Of a stretch of DNA of 64,000 bases, positions 9,786 through 20,850 are shown piece after piece. The stretch is from Opisthocomus hoazin (taxonomy: Eukaryota > Chordata > Aves > Opisthocomiformes > Opisthocomidae), in assembly GCF_030867145.1 (NCBI RefSeq), contig NC_134422.1:7009531-7073530 (forward strand). Direction: 5' to 3'. The notes beneath the pieces were generated by a model. That model saw only the letters and a list, made by a program, of their open reading frames with translations. It ran no database searches and had not been told where the DNA came from. The translations under genes and the position numbers were made by a program. The number at the start of each line of letters is the position of its first letter. Within the stretch, counting starts at the first letter, position 1.

Positions 9786-12700
9786 AGTCCAATAGAGACT
9801 CGTTTCTGAAGTCCAAAGACAAGTACACAATCTCTCCTATTCTATTGTTTCAAAAACAGCCAGATATTAGTTGGTTTGCTTATACTTGTGGACTTAAGAA
9901 CAACTCCAGAATAATCTGGAAAGATCCATTTTTCCACAGCAAAAGCAATTCAAACCTTTGCCATTTCCTACGATTTTCCCCCACTTACAGCACAGTCTTA
10001 CTTGCTCACGACGGAACTACATTTTCAAAGTATCTCTTATCTCTCTAGACCGAAAAGCTGAGCAAACTCAGCAGCTGTAAGCTTTTAAAACTATGAATTA
10101 GAAAAAGTCCCGAAACAAAAAAAAACAGTATTTATATTTTTTTCCTCACAAAGGTTATTTCTTTAAAAAAAGTTTGAGCATTGAAAGATTTCTATGGCTT
10201 TCAATTTCCATCGAACCATTTGATGCCTCACAAGAAAAGACTACTCAGCAATTACCACTTCTTGCTCTGCAACACCAACCCCACTGCTTCTCCAGCAGCT
10301 GAGACCGCAAAACTCACTGCTCGATTTGCACCCTCGGTCTGCTTACCTGGCATGAGAGGGAACAGGAGCAGGGATGGTGCAGCTTACTCCACATCAGGCT
10401 TCCCTGCTACAGGTCTTTCTCCAAAAGGCCAACACATCATCTGGTCAACTTGACAAAAGCTAAGCAAATTCTTTGAGGGTTAAAACTGAGACCTAAGACC
10501 ATACTCAAAACTCAAAAACTGTAGGAAAAATACTGTCTTGCAAAAAGCCCTACTTACCAAGGTGTGAGTGTGTAAAATCTTACTCACACCTTGCTGAGTA
10601 GGCTGTTTACTCACTTTTCTTCCCCCCTCAGCACAGTTCCCTTATGCCATCAGCTTGTTCCTCTATAGGTCGACTGTGTTACTGAAGTTTAAGAACAGCA
10701 GCAAGGCAAACACAACACAAACAGGCTGGCGTAGGGCTGTCAGGGTGGCAGGGCTAATCTGGGCACAGCTGAGCAGGTTTCTGTTTGACAAAAGCAACGG
10801 GATTGATAACAGGCAGTAAGTTCTACCAGACCAAACTCTTTTCATAAGCCACTTCAGCTGCCTTCAAGAGGCTCTTGCCAGCAACATACTCCACAAACCA
10901 CTACGCCGTGAACTACTACTGCAACCAGCTGTCTTACTACCAGCAGCAGTGCCTCCAGAAAGTGTGTTGCACAGGCTGTGGACCGCCCAGGCGATCGCCC
11001 ATTGAAGCCTAGATGTCAATAAGCCAAATATCCCTCCTTATTTTGCTGCTGCGCTAGCACAGCTGGGCTTGCAAAGTCCTCCACTGGCTACAGCAGGTAA
11101 ATAGATTTGGTTTCATCTTCAGTGATGTCAAATACACTAGACCAAATGCGGGCCCAAGTCTGCCGCTTTGTTCCTCTGTCCACACGAGACATAACCCCGC
11201 TGTGAATCACCTTAACAAGGCCGCCTTGTTAAACGTAGCACACTGCAATGCCTGCAGTGCAGCCACAGAGAATTGTTTTCACAAGAAAAAAAAACAAACA
11301 GAAGGAAAAAAAGCAATTTAATATCAGGAAATCAAGAAGTCAGCTAACACCAAGGGACAAGCCCACCTTCAAAAGCGGCTCTGAAAACCCGTGTGAAGGC
11401 TTAGACATTACAATTTATTAGTAACCCAGACTAACATCTGATGATGATACTGCCATATATTTTTCTTCTCACCACTCAGTGAGCAGTCTCACAAATGTTG
11501 GAGGGGATGGTACATTTCCAAACACAACTGGTATTTAAATTATTAAAAATTATGCCTGGCCTGTAAAACAATATTCAAAACTACTGACTACAGAACAAAG
11601 GTTGATTTTGCTTGATAGTCTTATTAATATAATCAACCACAGCATCTAACTCTGGATACAAAGTTTACCGCATACAAATTGAGCAGGCTACCACCTATGT
11701 AAGCTTCTCTTCCACCTCTACTTAGATCACGCTTTCTCGTCCCTGCCCCCCCTCCTTTTTTTTTTTTAAGAAAACACACACTTTGGGAGAACATTACTGA
11801 TAATGAGGCACCTTTCACCATAAAGCAAGGGAGAAACTCCCCTAATCAGAAGCCTCTCATGGCATATAATAATATTAATTCAAGTCTTCCAGGCATATTT
11901 ACTCTATTTTTTCCCCCAGATCAACCGCCTGCCCAGTGTACTTTGCAAAACTTGCAAAAATGTATTTATGCAAACTTCTTCCATATAAGAAGTTTCTGTT
12001 TCTTATAAACCATCTCACCCATTGCAACACAAATATTCTTCAGCTGCCATTTGTAATTTTAAAAAGTTTGTTTGCTATCTGCACATCAGTAACAAGCAAA
12101 ATCTACCTTGACGTGTTCTTCAGGGAGATCAAAAACTATTGACACTAGATACTGCCAGATACCCTGAAACCACCATGTGCCAAACGCAGTACCAGACTTA
12201 CGAGTAAGATCGCATCAACATACTAATCTAACCTGCAACTACCCAAAGCAGCTAGACATTTCAGACATTTTGGTTTCTGGTATAACATTTCCAGAACTGA
12301 AACAGTATGACTCAAGTCTTTAAATGAGTTCATACAATCTGTAAGCAGAACATTCCGAATGCGTGAAAAACACCTAAAAATAGGTACAAATCTAGATGTA
12401 TTCAAATAATTGCTGCAGTTAACTTCACACACATCACAAACACAACACATTAGTCGAAATGACTGTATTTTGTCCTCTGTTACAAGAACAGTTACTCAAT
12501 TTGATATGTAAATCTCAGTGTGACCACTGGTACATACAATGTTCGTAAAAAGGAGTTAAAGTTTAGTGTTATCATTACATATTGCTCCAACCCAGAAGCT
12601 GAAGCAAACAAAATTAAGCACTTGCTATCTAAATTCATTACAAAATAGGTCTGATTTTGTCTTCAAGAGTGTTGATGACAAACAAGTGACTCTCAAATTT

Positions 12701-15700
12701 TAAAACTGTTAGCCCTTGTTAACAGGGTTTAGTTTCAAAAACTGTTAACTGTTTAAAAATTTAAGAAAAACTGCCACCAAAGAGTGCTGTTTTGTTTCTG
12801 AGGTAACATACACAGATTAAATAATTCAGAGTCCTATTGTGCTAAATGCTGCAGAGAGTAAACTGCCTCCTCTAAAGAACTTTAAGAAATTTTTAGCTAA
12901 CCTGCATCATTAGATTAATATACTAAGCATTCAAAGCAACAAATGCCTTGCATTTCAATTTTATCTCAGCTTAAACCAGTGGTTTTTTTACTTAAACTCC
13001 GTGTATTGAAAATGGCTGTCCTTCACGGGCTACAGGCCACACTGATGGAGAAAACAGATCCAGAAATTAGAAACTGAATATGAATAAAGAAAGCCAGGAA
13101 AATGAAAGCTTTTGGGAAAAGTAGTTTTCCAAAGAAAAAGTCAACACGGAACAGAGAACCAGAAAGTATGACACCAGAGGAGAAAGTTATACCAGCTACT
13201 CCTCAGGCCAGAATGAGCTCTGTACCTACATGTAATTTCAGTCGTTCAGGAAACAACAGCTGATGCAACTAACCCCAAACCCTTTTAGAGACACCCAAGT
13301 CTAATTAATTTTTCAAATGCTTAATAAACAAGAAAACAAGCCATCTGAAAGAAATCAAGTGCAAGTCATCACTGCTCCCTCATTCTCTTCATCTCCATTC
13401 GTAACCCTACTTATGAATTGATTTTGCAAGTGACTTGACCAACTGGTAAGTGAGCTCTTGGGAGGGGATAAACATTAAAGGAACAATCAGGAAGGCGGCC
13501 GAGAGAAAGCCTGGCTCCCAGGTTTCACCCAGTGACCCTCCCCACTGCACAACAGAGGCAGGCACCACAACAAGAGGTTCCCACCCCACAAACTTTGGAA
13601 GTTTCCCAACTGCTGGGGATGCTTACTCCAGGAGCAGCGGCACGGCCTACGCCAAGACCTACTCTGTTGCATTCTCCTGGCACACAACTGCTTTTCCTTT
13701 CCATAAAGCAGCCAGTTAAATTACAAGTCAAATGATAATTCACCTTTGAACTACTTGAGAAGTCACAATACAGTGCAAACAGCAAGTGTCACACGAACGA
13801 AGGCGGATGGAACAGACTGTTCACTACTCAATTGATAACATACGCACCACTAATTAAAGGCTAAGCAGCTATCTATCCTAAAGCAATCTTACAGCAAGAG
13901 TACAATCAAACTAGAGCTCCAAACAATGCTTATCAGCTAAGCGAGCCAAGATCTAAAGTTGGCTTTGAGACAACTGTTTTAAATTAAACATTCACAGACA
14001 CACAAGTAGTAAATCACTACCTTGCAAGTACTCACAAAACCCACCAACTCCATTCCATGTATTTAACAATGAAATCAAGGGAGAGCACTCCAGACATTTC
14101 TAATGCTTTAAAAAAAAAAGTTACAAGTACACCACAGAAGTTGTTCTCTCCACTCACCTAGCATTCAACTTCATGTGAAGTCCACTTTGAAATTACTTCG
14201 TCCATCTTTAACCTCTGAACAAGCACCATGGAAAAGAAATAGCTTTTTTCACTAGAGCAACTGTCAAATACCTAAAATAACATATTACGATTGTTTTATG
14301 TCACCTATTTTTGATGATTTTCACAGAAAGAAAAAGACAAGTGACCAATGAAAAGTGGCAAGTGTAATATTTTTCACAAAAATCAAATGATAAATGGCCT
14401 ATGGGAGATACAAGGCAGCACCTAGGATAAGTAATCTAATTCAGGGAATTTGTACATGTGAGCTCTCTAAATTCTTCCATGCCAGTAAGCCTCTGAATCA
14501 GCTGAAAGAGCACCTCACTTTCCACTACATTTCCTAAATACTATATACAAACACTGATCACAACAACATTGACAGATACATTCATGCCTGCAAAGTGATT
14601 CCTCGTGAAGAACATAAAAACCCCCTTATGACTGACAAAGGATCATTTCGAACCAGGTTACCAAAGACCACATCGGAAAGCTATTAAAATCGGGTAAAAT
14701 GGAACCAAGAGAGTTGAGGGTTTTTTCTGTTTAAGCTCGCTCCAACACTGAATATACTCCTGCCAAAATTCAGCCCCACTGCACAAGCTGAACAACTAAA
14801 ACATTACCAAAAAAAAGGAAGCATTTCTGCAACACCACACATGCTGTATAACATCGCATACTCACTAAACAAACCCACCGAACTAGGGCAAGTGATCATC
14901 TTCTCTCAGTAACAACTACTACAACTTCTAAATTACCATCATGAAAATACCTCCACCCCACACACAGTTGCAACAACCCTTCCCCAAGCACAAACTGAGG
15001 GAGGGATTTCCTACTTACATTTGAAGGGACAGTTCCAACAGAAGTCTTTTTGATATGGGTGGGACAAGAAGAAACAGACACAAAGTGCCCCAAGGACATA
15101 AACCGGGAGGTCTCTCAAGAAATCAAAGCAAGGAAGAAGTCTCCTGCGAATATGTGTGCATTTTGCAGAGGGAGGAAAGGGAACCAAGAGCTGTGGTATG
15201 AAAGCCTCTTGGGGAGGACATCTCTGACCTGATGGAGCAGGCATTAGACAACCCCTGAGGCAAGGGCCTTCTACTTTGTCATAAAAACGCAGGGCCCAGG
15301 ATACACATGACAACACACAGAGCCTGTTTGGCTACCCTGCTGCTCTTCCTCCCCAGACCGATGACCTCTGCAGAGCCAGAGGCGGGCTGCGTGTCCCTCC
15401 AACTCCACCAGGCTAATAGGCTTCTGAAACCGGGTAACTCACACAAGTTAATGTATCATCAGCACATGGTTTCGCTGCCCTATCATTAGTTGACTGTGTG
15501 GCATATTAGCTGATTTGATGGAAATGGTTAAGGAAGCACTGTGCCTCTTCAGAAGGCAAAGTGTTTTAACATAAGTAGTGAGGGAAGACCTAGGGAAAAA
15601 AAATAAAAGTGGGAAGGGAATGACACCATCGCATTTCAAAGCATTAATGTTTTGATCCAGGGCATGGTATTTTGAAGATCACAGGATTTTACAACTACAA

Positions 15701-17040
15701 GTGTCAGGTTACTGCTTTTAAGAAGTGTAACAATCTGATTTAGATTTCCTTACCCTGAACCACGTTTTGCCAAACACACAGGAAGCAGAAAGCACAGCAT
15801 GTTGTACACTGCTTTTTTCAAAGAGACAGAAATGCCTATAAGGAGCATATGAACCTGTCACAAAAACTATCAGAAAAATACCACAAATATCCACTTGTCA
15901 TCAACAGGAAAAAAAACACCACTAAATAAAATGGGATGGGGTAATTTGGTAATGCAAGACACAGAGCAGCCTACTTCTGAGCATACCCCAGAACCTGGTA
16001 ACAAATTCAACAGGACAAATTTCTAACTACAATCATTTCTACAAAGTCAGAAGATAGAGAAAAAAGTGAACAGTTAAGGTAGAGCTGTGAAGAGACTGTA
16101 TGTGAACGAGTGGGAAAACCACAAATGCAAACAGAAAGCCAAGGAAGAATGAATAAAAAGAGAAGTCAATGAGATCGACGTGCAAGTCTTAACAACGCTA
16201 CCTATTACTGCCCTCAGCTATTTCTTTTCCACTGAAAGTTGTGCTGTTAACGACAACTGGTTTCATTATCCCTCCTGTATATGTATGTCTAGGTGCTTTC
16301 AAGGGCACAGAAATTAACAGATAAACACTACACACAGAAAAAGAATAGAGAAAAAAAGTGGGTTTATAATATGTGATTTCAACTGAACATCCAAGAACTG
16401 TGAGCAGTCTGCATTGACAGTTGAAATTGGTGATTGGGCCAGAAAAAAACTTGGTGGCTTCTCAAATTAATTTTATATTTGTCTACAGCATAGACAAGCT
16501 TTTAATAGCAACAAGTAGCTCACAACGCCTATGCAAGTTCAGAATGTAATTCTTTATTTTCACTGACAGTTTAAAAGCAGACTGCAAAGCTAAAAGTTTG
16601 GCAGAAAGCTATTTCAAAGCAATATAACACCAAGGATATTTCTGGGTATTTAAAATCTCAGGTTTCCAGAAGGGAGTTAAAAGTAGTTTCTGGTGATGTA
16701 CCAAAGCCTGCCGTGTTCGCAGCTTTATATATAAAAGGCATAGTGTTTAAAAATTATTTTCCCTTTCCTGAGCAAACATCCACTTCAGGAGCGTGGGGGG
16801 GAAATACTACGCAGTAGACACCCGCTGGAAATCCTCCACAAACATTTACCTTTGCCCTAGTCACACACCCCAGAAGGCCCAAGCAGAGAAATGTCAATGT
16901 AAAATGCTTTCAGAGTGGACAGGGACTGCTCAATGTCCTTCTAAGAAAGGATTGCCATTTCCTGAAATAATTAAGTTTTTAGCAAAAACAGAAAAAGGAA
17001 CAAAACTTTTTTTTTTTTTTTTTAAAAAAACAGTTAACCA
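9786..17040. other. Long intron-like stretch
   Basis: No gene is supported over about 7 kb. The plus strand is rich in A and C, in agreement with transcription of the minus strand. Good minus-strand splice donors occur (GTAAGT-type at about 10557, 12200 and 15015), but none brackets a convincing open exon. An inverted repeat lies at 10559-10592. A run of 17 T followed by 7 A lies at about 17007-17030, at the edge of the CpG island. Confidence 0.5.
10559..10592. repeat. Perfect inverted repeat, 11-bp arms, 12-base loop
   Basis: AAGGTGTGAGT at 10559-10569 is the exact reverse complement of ACTCACACCTT at 10582-10592. It could form a short hairpin in DNA or RNA. The left arm overlaps a minus-strand splice donor motif (CTTG|GTAAGT). 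Function is unknown. Confidence 0.85.
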
Positions 17041-17406
17041 AACCGCCTTGGCAGCGACACAAGCGGCCCGGCTGCCGCAGCACCGAGGCACACGCTCCCC
17101 GGCCATGCGGGACAGCGACCAACACCACGCACTCTGCGGGACCGGCGGGAAGGAGGAACGGCCCAGCCCGCCTCTCCCGGCTTGCTCTTCCCGGCAGGCG
17201 GTCAGGAACCAGCCTGTCTGTTCAAACGCGGTTTCTGCGCCTCCTAACCCCATTTCAGAAAGCCAGCTCAGAACGCCTTCACACAGCTACGTCTTACACC
17301 AAAACCCAGAGCCTGTCGCAGCTAAAGGGAAAGAGGCTGCGGGCTCCTCGACGGCGCTGATGTTGCCTTCTTTGTTTTGCCTCTCCCCGCTCCCTCCCCT
17401 GCTCTC

Positions 17407-17455
17407 CGACCGCCCGAACGCGACTCAACTCCCCCGGCCCCGCTGACAGCACCAG
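17407..17455 (+). other. Candidate 3' end of a plus-strand first exon
   Basis: A near-perfect donor, ACCAG|GTGAGAG, follows base 17455 inside the CpG island. No acceptor defines the left side, so this would be the end of a first exon whose start is unknown; the left coordinate is nominal. Confidence 0.3.
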
Positions 17456-17584
17456 GTGAGAGCCCGCCCGGGTCACCCCGCTTCCCGACCGCGGGGGGCG
17501 GGGGGGGAACCGACCGCGAGTTCTCACGCCTTATTCACCCTAAGTCGGCCACGGCCCACCGCAGGGAGCCGAAGCGCCGGTGGT

Positions 17585-17603
17585 GTTCGTTCGTTCGTTC
17601 GTT
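17585..17603. repeat. (GTTC)n microsatellite
   Basis: Four-base repeat gttcgttcgttc lying inside the CpG island. Confidence 0.9.
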
Positions 17604-17668
17604 TTCCCGCCCTTCCCGGGTGAGCGCTGCCCAGCGCACCCCGCCGCAGCGCGACTCGGGAGCGGGGA

Positions 17669-17682
17669 GGGGGGGGGGGGGG
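17669..17682. repeat. Run of 14 G
   Basis: Uninterrupted G run preceded by gggga, with potential to form a G-quadruplex on the plus strand. Such runs are also frequent places of assembly or sequencing error. Confidence 0.85.
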
Positions 17683-17735
17683 CGAGCCCGGGCCTGCGGG
17701 AGCCCAGCGCCGAGCGCCTCCGGCCCGCTGCCCGC

Positions 17736-17744
17736 ATGGCGGCT
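17736..17744 (+). promoter_or_regulatory. YY1-like motif overlapping possible start codons
   Basis: The sequence cccgcATGGCGGCTCCC holds a YY1-type core (ATGGCGGC). Because CATG is palindromic, both strands carry an ATG in a good Kozak setting here: plus ATGGCGGCT (MAAPRAR...) and minus GCCGCCATGC (MRAAGRR...). Neither frame can be confirmed as coding. Confidence 0.35.
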
Positions 17745-17936
17745 CCCAGGGCGCGGAGGCTGCACCGGACGAAGGCAGGGGCAGAGCGGGCCCGGGCCAG
17801 GCCGAGGGAAGGGCCCGGCAGGCCGCTGCCCGGAGCGGGGGGAGCCGGGACGAGCCGGGCCCGCCCCGCCGCCACGGGAGAGCGCAACAAAGGCCTCCCG
17901 CCCCACACACACACCCCGCCGCCCGGCGGTACGTAC

Positions 17937-18160
17937 CGGAGCGCGGCGCTGGCTGGGCGGCGCGGCGGGTCTCATACTGCCGGGGTCGGGGGAAGGCGCG
18001 GCGGTCACCGGTGCCCGGCGGGAGGGGGAAGCGGCGAGGCCGGGCGGTGGCGGAGCCGCATCGCTGCCCGGCGCCCAGACCCGCTGCCGCCCGTCCGTCC
18101 GTCCGTCCGTCCGCCGTCCCTCGGCACCTCGCGGCTCCCGTACGGCCCCGCTCCTGCCGC
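17937..18160 (-). other. Candidate first exon of the leftward gene
   Basis: On the minus strand a strong donor (GCTCCG|GTACGTACC) ends an exon at 17937. A start codon at 17975-17973 with A at -3 would give 13 codons (MRPAAPPSQRRAP) ending exactly at the donor in phase 0. The ETS site at 18163-18171 lies just upstream, where a core promoter is expected, so the transcription start is guessed at about 18150-18170. No protein is recognised. The exon may instead be wholly untranslated. Confidence 0.35.
18091..18112. repeat. (CCGT)n microsatellite
   Basis: About five copies of a four-base repeat (ccgtccgtccgt) inside the CpG island. Confidence 0.9.
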
Positions 18161-18162
18161 CG

Positions 18163-18171
18163 CACTTCCGG
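18163..18171 (-). promoter_or_regulatory. ETS/GABPA-type site
   Basis: CACTTCCGG on the plus strand, CCGGAAGTG on the minus strand, matches the ETS (GABPA/ELK) consensus. This motif is typical of CpG-island and bidirectional promoters. Found by eye; binding is inferred. Confidence 0.5.
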
Positions 18172-18352
18172 GCAGGGAGGGGTCACGCCGCCGCGCGCCC
18201 CGCCGCCTCCATCCGGGCCCTGGCGCGCGGGGCGGGGCGCGAGGCCGGCCGTGGGGCGGGGCGCGGGCCTGAGGCGAAGGCCGGCGCGCGGGGCTGGGGG
18301 GGAGGGGCGGGGTGTCGGGAGCCGCCCGGTGGTGCCTGGGGAGCGGGAGCGG

Positions 18353-18535
18353 GGCCGGCGGCAGGTGAGGGAGGGGCCGGCGGCAGGTGAGGGAGGGGCC
18401 GGCGGCAGGTGAGGGAGGGGCCGGCGGCAGGTGAGGGAGGGGCCGGCGGCAGGTGAGGGAGGGGCCGGCGGCAGGTGAGGGAGGGGCCGGCGGCAGGTGA
18501 GGGAGGGGCCGGCGGCAGGTGAGGGAGGGGCCGGC
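18353..18535 (+). repeat. 22-bp minisatellite, 8 perfect copies, each with a splice donor
   Basis: Eight identical 22-base units run from 18353 to 18528, followed by a partial unit (ggccggc). Each unit starts ggccggcggc and contains the consensus donor CAG|GTGAGG, so potential exon ends fall at 18364, 18386, 18408, 18430, 18452, 18474, 18496 and 18518. As 22 is not a multiple of 3, each step changes the reading frame by one base. The units are identical, which implies recent expansion or active homogenisation; copy number may vary between individuals and may be wrong in the assembly. An acceptor (tttccttccag) lies downstream at 18654. Confidence 0.95.
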
Positions 18536-18654
18536 CGGGGCCGCGGAGCGCTCCGTGTCGCCGGGCGGGAGTAGCCGCCCTGGCTGACGCTGCGGGGCGG
18601 GCTCGGGCCTGCTGAGGAGACTCCTCACGAACTGATTCACCTGTTTCCTTCCAG

Positions 18655-18702
18655 ACGAAGCGACCCTGAAAGCGACACCCGCCAGCTCCCGTCTGCCGCC
18701 AG
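18655..18702 (+). other. Candidate short exon at the CpG island edge
   Basis: A strong acceptor (ctgtttccttccag) ends at 18654, and a weaker donor (GCCAG|GTACCG) follows 18702. The 48 bases are open in two frames. It would be the nearest partner for the minisatellite donors, with an intron of roughly 136 to 290 bases depending on the donor used. It is probably untranslated if real. Confidence 0.25.
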
Positions 18703-18744
18703 GTACCGGGACCTGAGAAGCGCCAGCCCTCCGCCGCTGCTTAC

Positions 18745-18862
18745 CTGAGGCGCGGACCTGCTCCTCGCCGGCACTGGCGTGGGCTTCCAGTCCGGCCCCG
18801 AACAGCCCCACACCCCCCGACTGGGGGGCTGCTGGGCCCTCCCGCACACGCTCCCCACCCAA
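18745..18862 (-). other. Candidate alternative first exon, minus strand
   Basis: A perfect minus-strand donor, CCTCAG|GTAAGC, ends an exon at 18745, and the upstream side (18746-18862) is still GC-rich. It would be a second, more distal first exon for the leftward gene and would read through the plus-strand minisatellite as intron. The right edge is nominal. Confidence 0.3.
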
Positions 18863-20762
18863 CAGTTTGGAGAGTTTTCGGTCAGGTCTGTTTCCCTTAG
18901 CCCAGGTGGAACGAATTTCTCTATAAATTATTGACCTAGCTTCATAACTGCTTTTGCAAATAGACGAATTTATAGTTGTAAATTACATATACACTACCGA
19001 AAACTTCTTTATGGAGGGTTGGGAGTAAAATTTAAGCAACATGTTTGGGTTTTTTATTTTTTCATTCTAAAGACCAGAGCTTGAAGCAAAATACCATCTA
19101 TGGAGACAGTTAAGACTCAGTGACACCTTATTTGCCTCCCATGAGAATGAGCGCTAAGAATACACATACGCAGCACTGCGTAAGGATACCCGAGCCAGCA
19201 AGGTCTCAAAATCGATACAGCTGCATTAGTGAGGCACAGAGCCCTGGATAATTCATCCTGCAGAGAAAAACAGAACTGACAGGGCCGTACTGCTTTTGGT
19301 ACTACTGTTTCACTCGGAGCTATTTCAGGAACCTGTCCAATGTTGCACTGTATTTTCAGATGGCTCAGCGTTTTATGTTTGTTTGGAGTCTTTTTCTGCC
19401 TAGTCTTTGTAGGAGATGGCTTTACAGCCACAGCCAGGGCTTGCTCCATTTAGCTGAACAGGATGCTTGCAGGAGGACCAGGCTTTTACTTTTATTACCC
19501 ATTACTTAGAATAAAATGCAATATACCTTTGTCAGTTGAATGAGACCCAAGTAGGACACAGACCCATCAGGATCCTTGGTACTGTGAACTGAGTGGTTCA
19601 GTGCTTGGAGACGCTGTTGCAAATGGGAAGTGAAAAATTCCCACTCTTGCACAAGACAGAATTCAGTCTCTGCTACTGGAAATCAGGGGTGCGTTATTAG
19701 TTCTAGCTGAAGAGCCTGAAATGTGAATCTTAGCATTCACATAGAGTAGCTTAGCACATAGGAAAAGCAGTAAGGCAGGTGAATCTTCATATGTAGTAAC
19801 TAACTACCACCTCCCTTAAATCCCATTCTAGAGAAAGTCTGCAAAGACGGATCATTAACAGAAACTGAGAAAAACACATGCCTATTTGTCAGCAGACAAA
19901 GGTGAGATTACAGCTCATGCATCCCTTGGGCTGAGAAGTTCTTTTGCTTGCCCTCAGATATGTAATATTCCTCTGTGTGTGGGCAAATGCCACAGAAGGG
20001 CGTGTAAATGGTTGCCAAGCAAAGCAACTCACACTTTCCAGATCTGGAGTCTCCAGTTGGTTTTAACAGAAGTTTAATTTATTTTCCTGTACTTTTCATC
20101 TGCTGCCCAGTCTCTGTTCCCTGCTATTCCCCCTTACATTCCCATTTTCATTGCCTGAGTTTGTTTCTCCTCTCCGTGCTAAATTAGAGTGCACCATACA
20201 GCACCAGCCTCTTGTGTCACGCTAGGGTGAAACACTGTCATGTCAGGATGCATCAGTAGTTTTGCATTATGGCAGCACTTAGTGGGTTAATTGAGATAAG
20301 TGGTCCTTTATGCCAGACATTTTACAAAATGTATGAGACAAACACAGAGTTTATAATCTAATTAGACAGGACAGAAAATGGTAGAGAAAGACAAGACAGG
20401 GTGAAAGGATTAAGCACGCTTACAGAACAAAGATTCTGGCAGAGACCAGAGGGAGAACCAAACTTTTCTGGGTACAGAGTGAATGCCCTAGATCGTACTT
20501 CCTCAAAGCAGGCAGGAGGCCCCACAGGAATTTGCACTCATGATATGCACTACATTCTGGCAGAAACTTGAGTGTATTTATACTTTTCAAAGCTTTTCAG
20601 GAACAAGTGCTATGTTACTTTATTGTCTAAAAAGAGATTAAAGCCAAAAGAGAAAAAGCAGCACTGTTGTAGACATTCTTTCCTCTCAGCTTCCACTTGG
20701 GCCAAGCAATGTTTCCACTGCACTGTGGTGGTGCCATCCTTCACTGGGAAGTCCTCATGTTA
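18863..20762. other. Intron-like stretch right of the CpG island
   Basis: Composition falls quickly to AT-rich. Apart from the exon-like segment at 19832-19901 no gene, repeat family or structured element is seen. Confidence 0.5.
19832..19901 (+). other. Candidate plus-strand exon (70 bp)
   Basis: A very good acceptor (ctcccttaaatcccattctag) ends at 19831 and a consensus donor (CAAAG|GTGAGAT) follows 19901. One of three frames is open throughout, giving KVCKDGSLTETEKNTCLFV plus three residues, entering after two bases and leaving with two. It is about 1 kb downstream of the CpG island, so it could be exon 2 of the rightward gene. It may be untranslated, or a pseudo-exon. Confidence 0.3.
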
Positions 20763-20850
20763 GAACAGAATAGAATAGGACAGAATAGAATATTTCAATT
20801 GGAAGGGACTTCCAATGATCATCTAGTCCAACTGATGATATTCCTCTACT
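20763..20850 (-). mobile_element. CR1 3'-end fragment
   Basis: The plus strand shows a degenerate tail (repeated agaatag units), then ttggaagggact and gatcatctagtccaact, the reverse complement of a CR1 3' end. The coding part is absent. Confidence 0.8.

Larger units (their letters stand above)
17041..18862. promoter_or_regulatory. CpG island, probable bidirectional promoter
   Basis: About 1.8 kb of very GC- and CpG-rich sequence sits between AT-rich flanks. It contains many Sp1-type GC boxes (for example ggggcggggcgcg near 18228-18265), a perfect ETS/GABPA site at 18163-18171 (CACTTCCGG), a YY1-like ATGGCGGC at 17736, simple repeats, and strong splice donors on both strands. Minus-strand donors lie at 17937/17936 and 18745/18744. 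Plus-strand donors lie at 17455/17456 and in each minisatellite unit. The plus-strand base skew is A/C-rich to the left and T/G-rich to the right, which suggests divergent transcripts starting here. Long open frames inside the island, up to 337 codons and on several frames at once, are a by-product of GC richness. The genes are not identified. Confidence 0.8.

Noticed and set aside
17377..18390. 337-codon plus-strand open frame in the CpG island
   Set aside because: GC-rich sequence is open in several frames on both strands at once; the peptide is Arg/Gly/Ala/Pro repeats and it runs through simple repeats.
18353..18535. CRISPR-like array
   Set aside because: Repeats are contiguous without spacers and the sequence is vertebrate; it is a minisatellite.
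18005..18862. 285-codon minus-strand open frame
   Set aside because: Much of it is the 22-bp minisatellite read as a 22-residue repeat; no domain and it crosses inferred exon borders.
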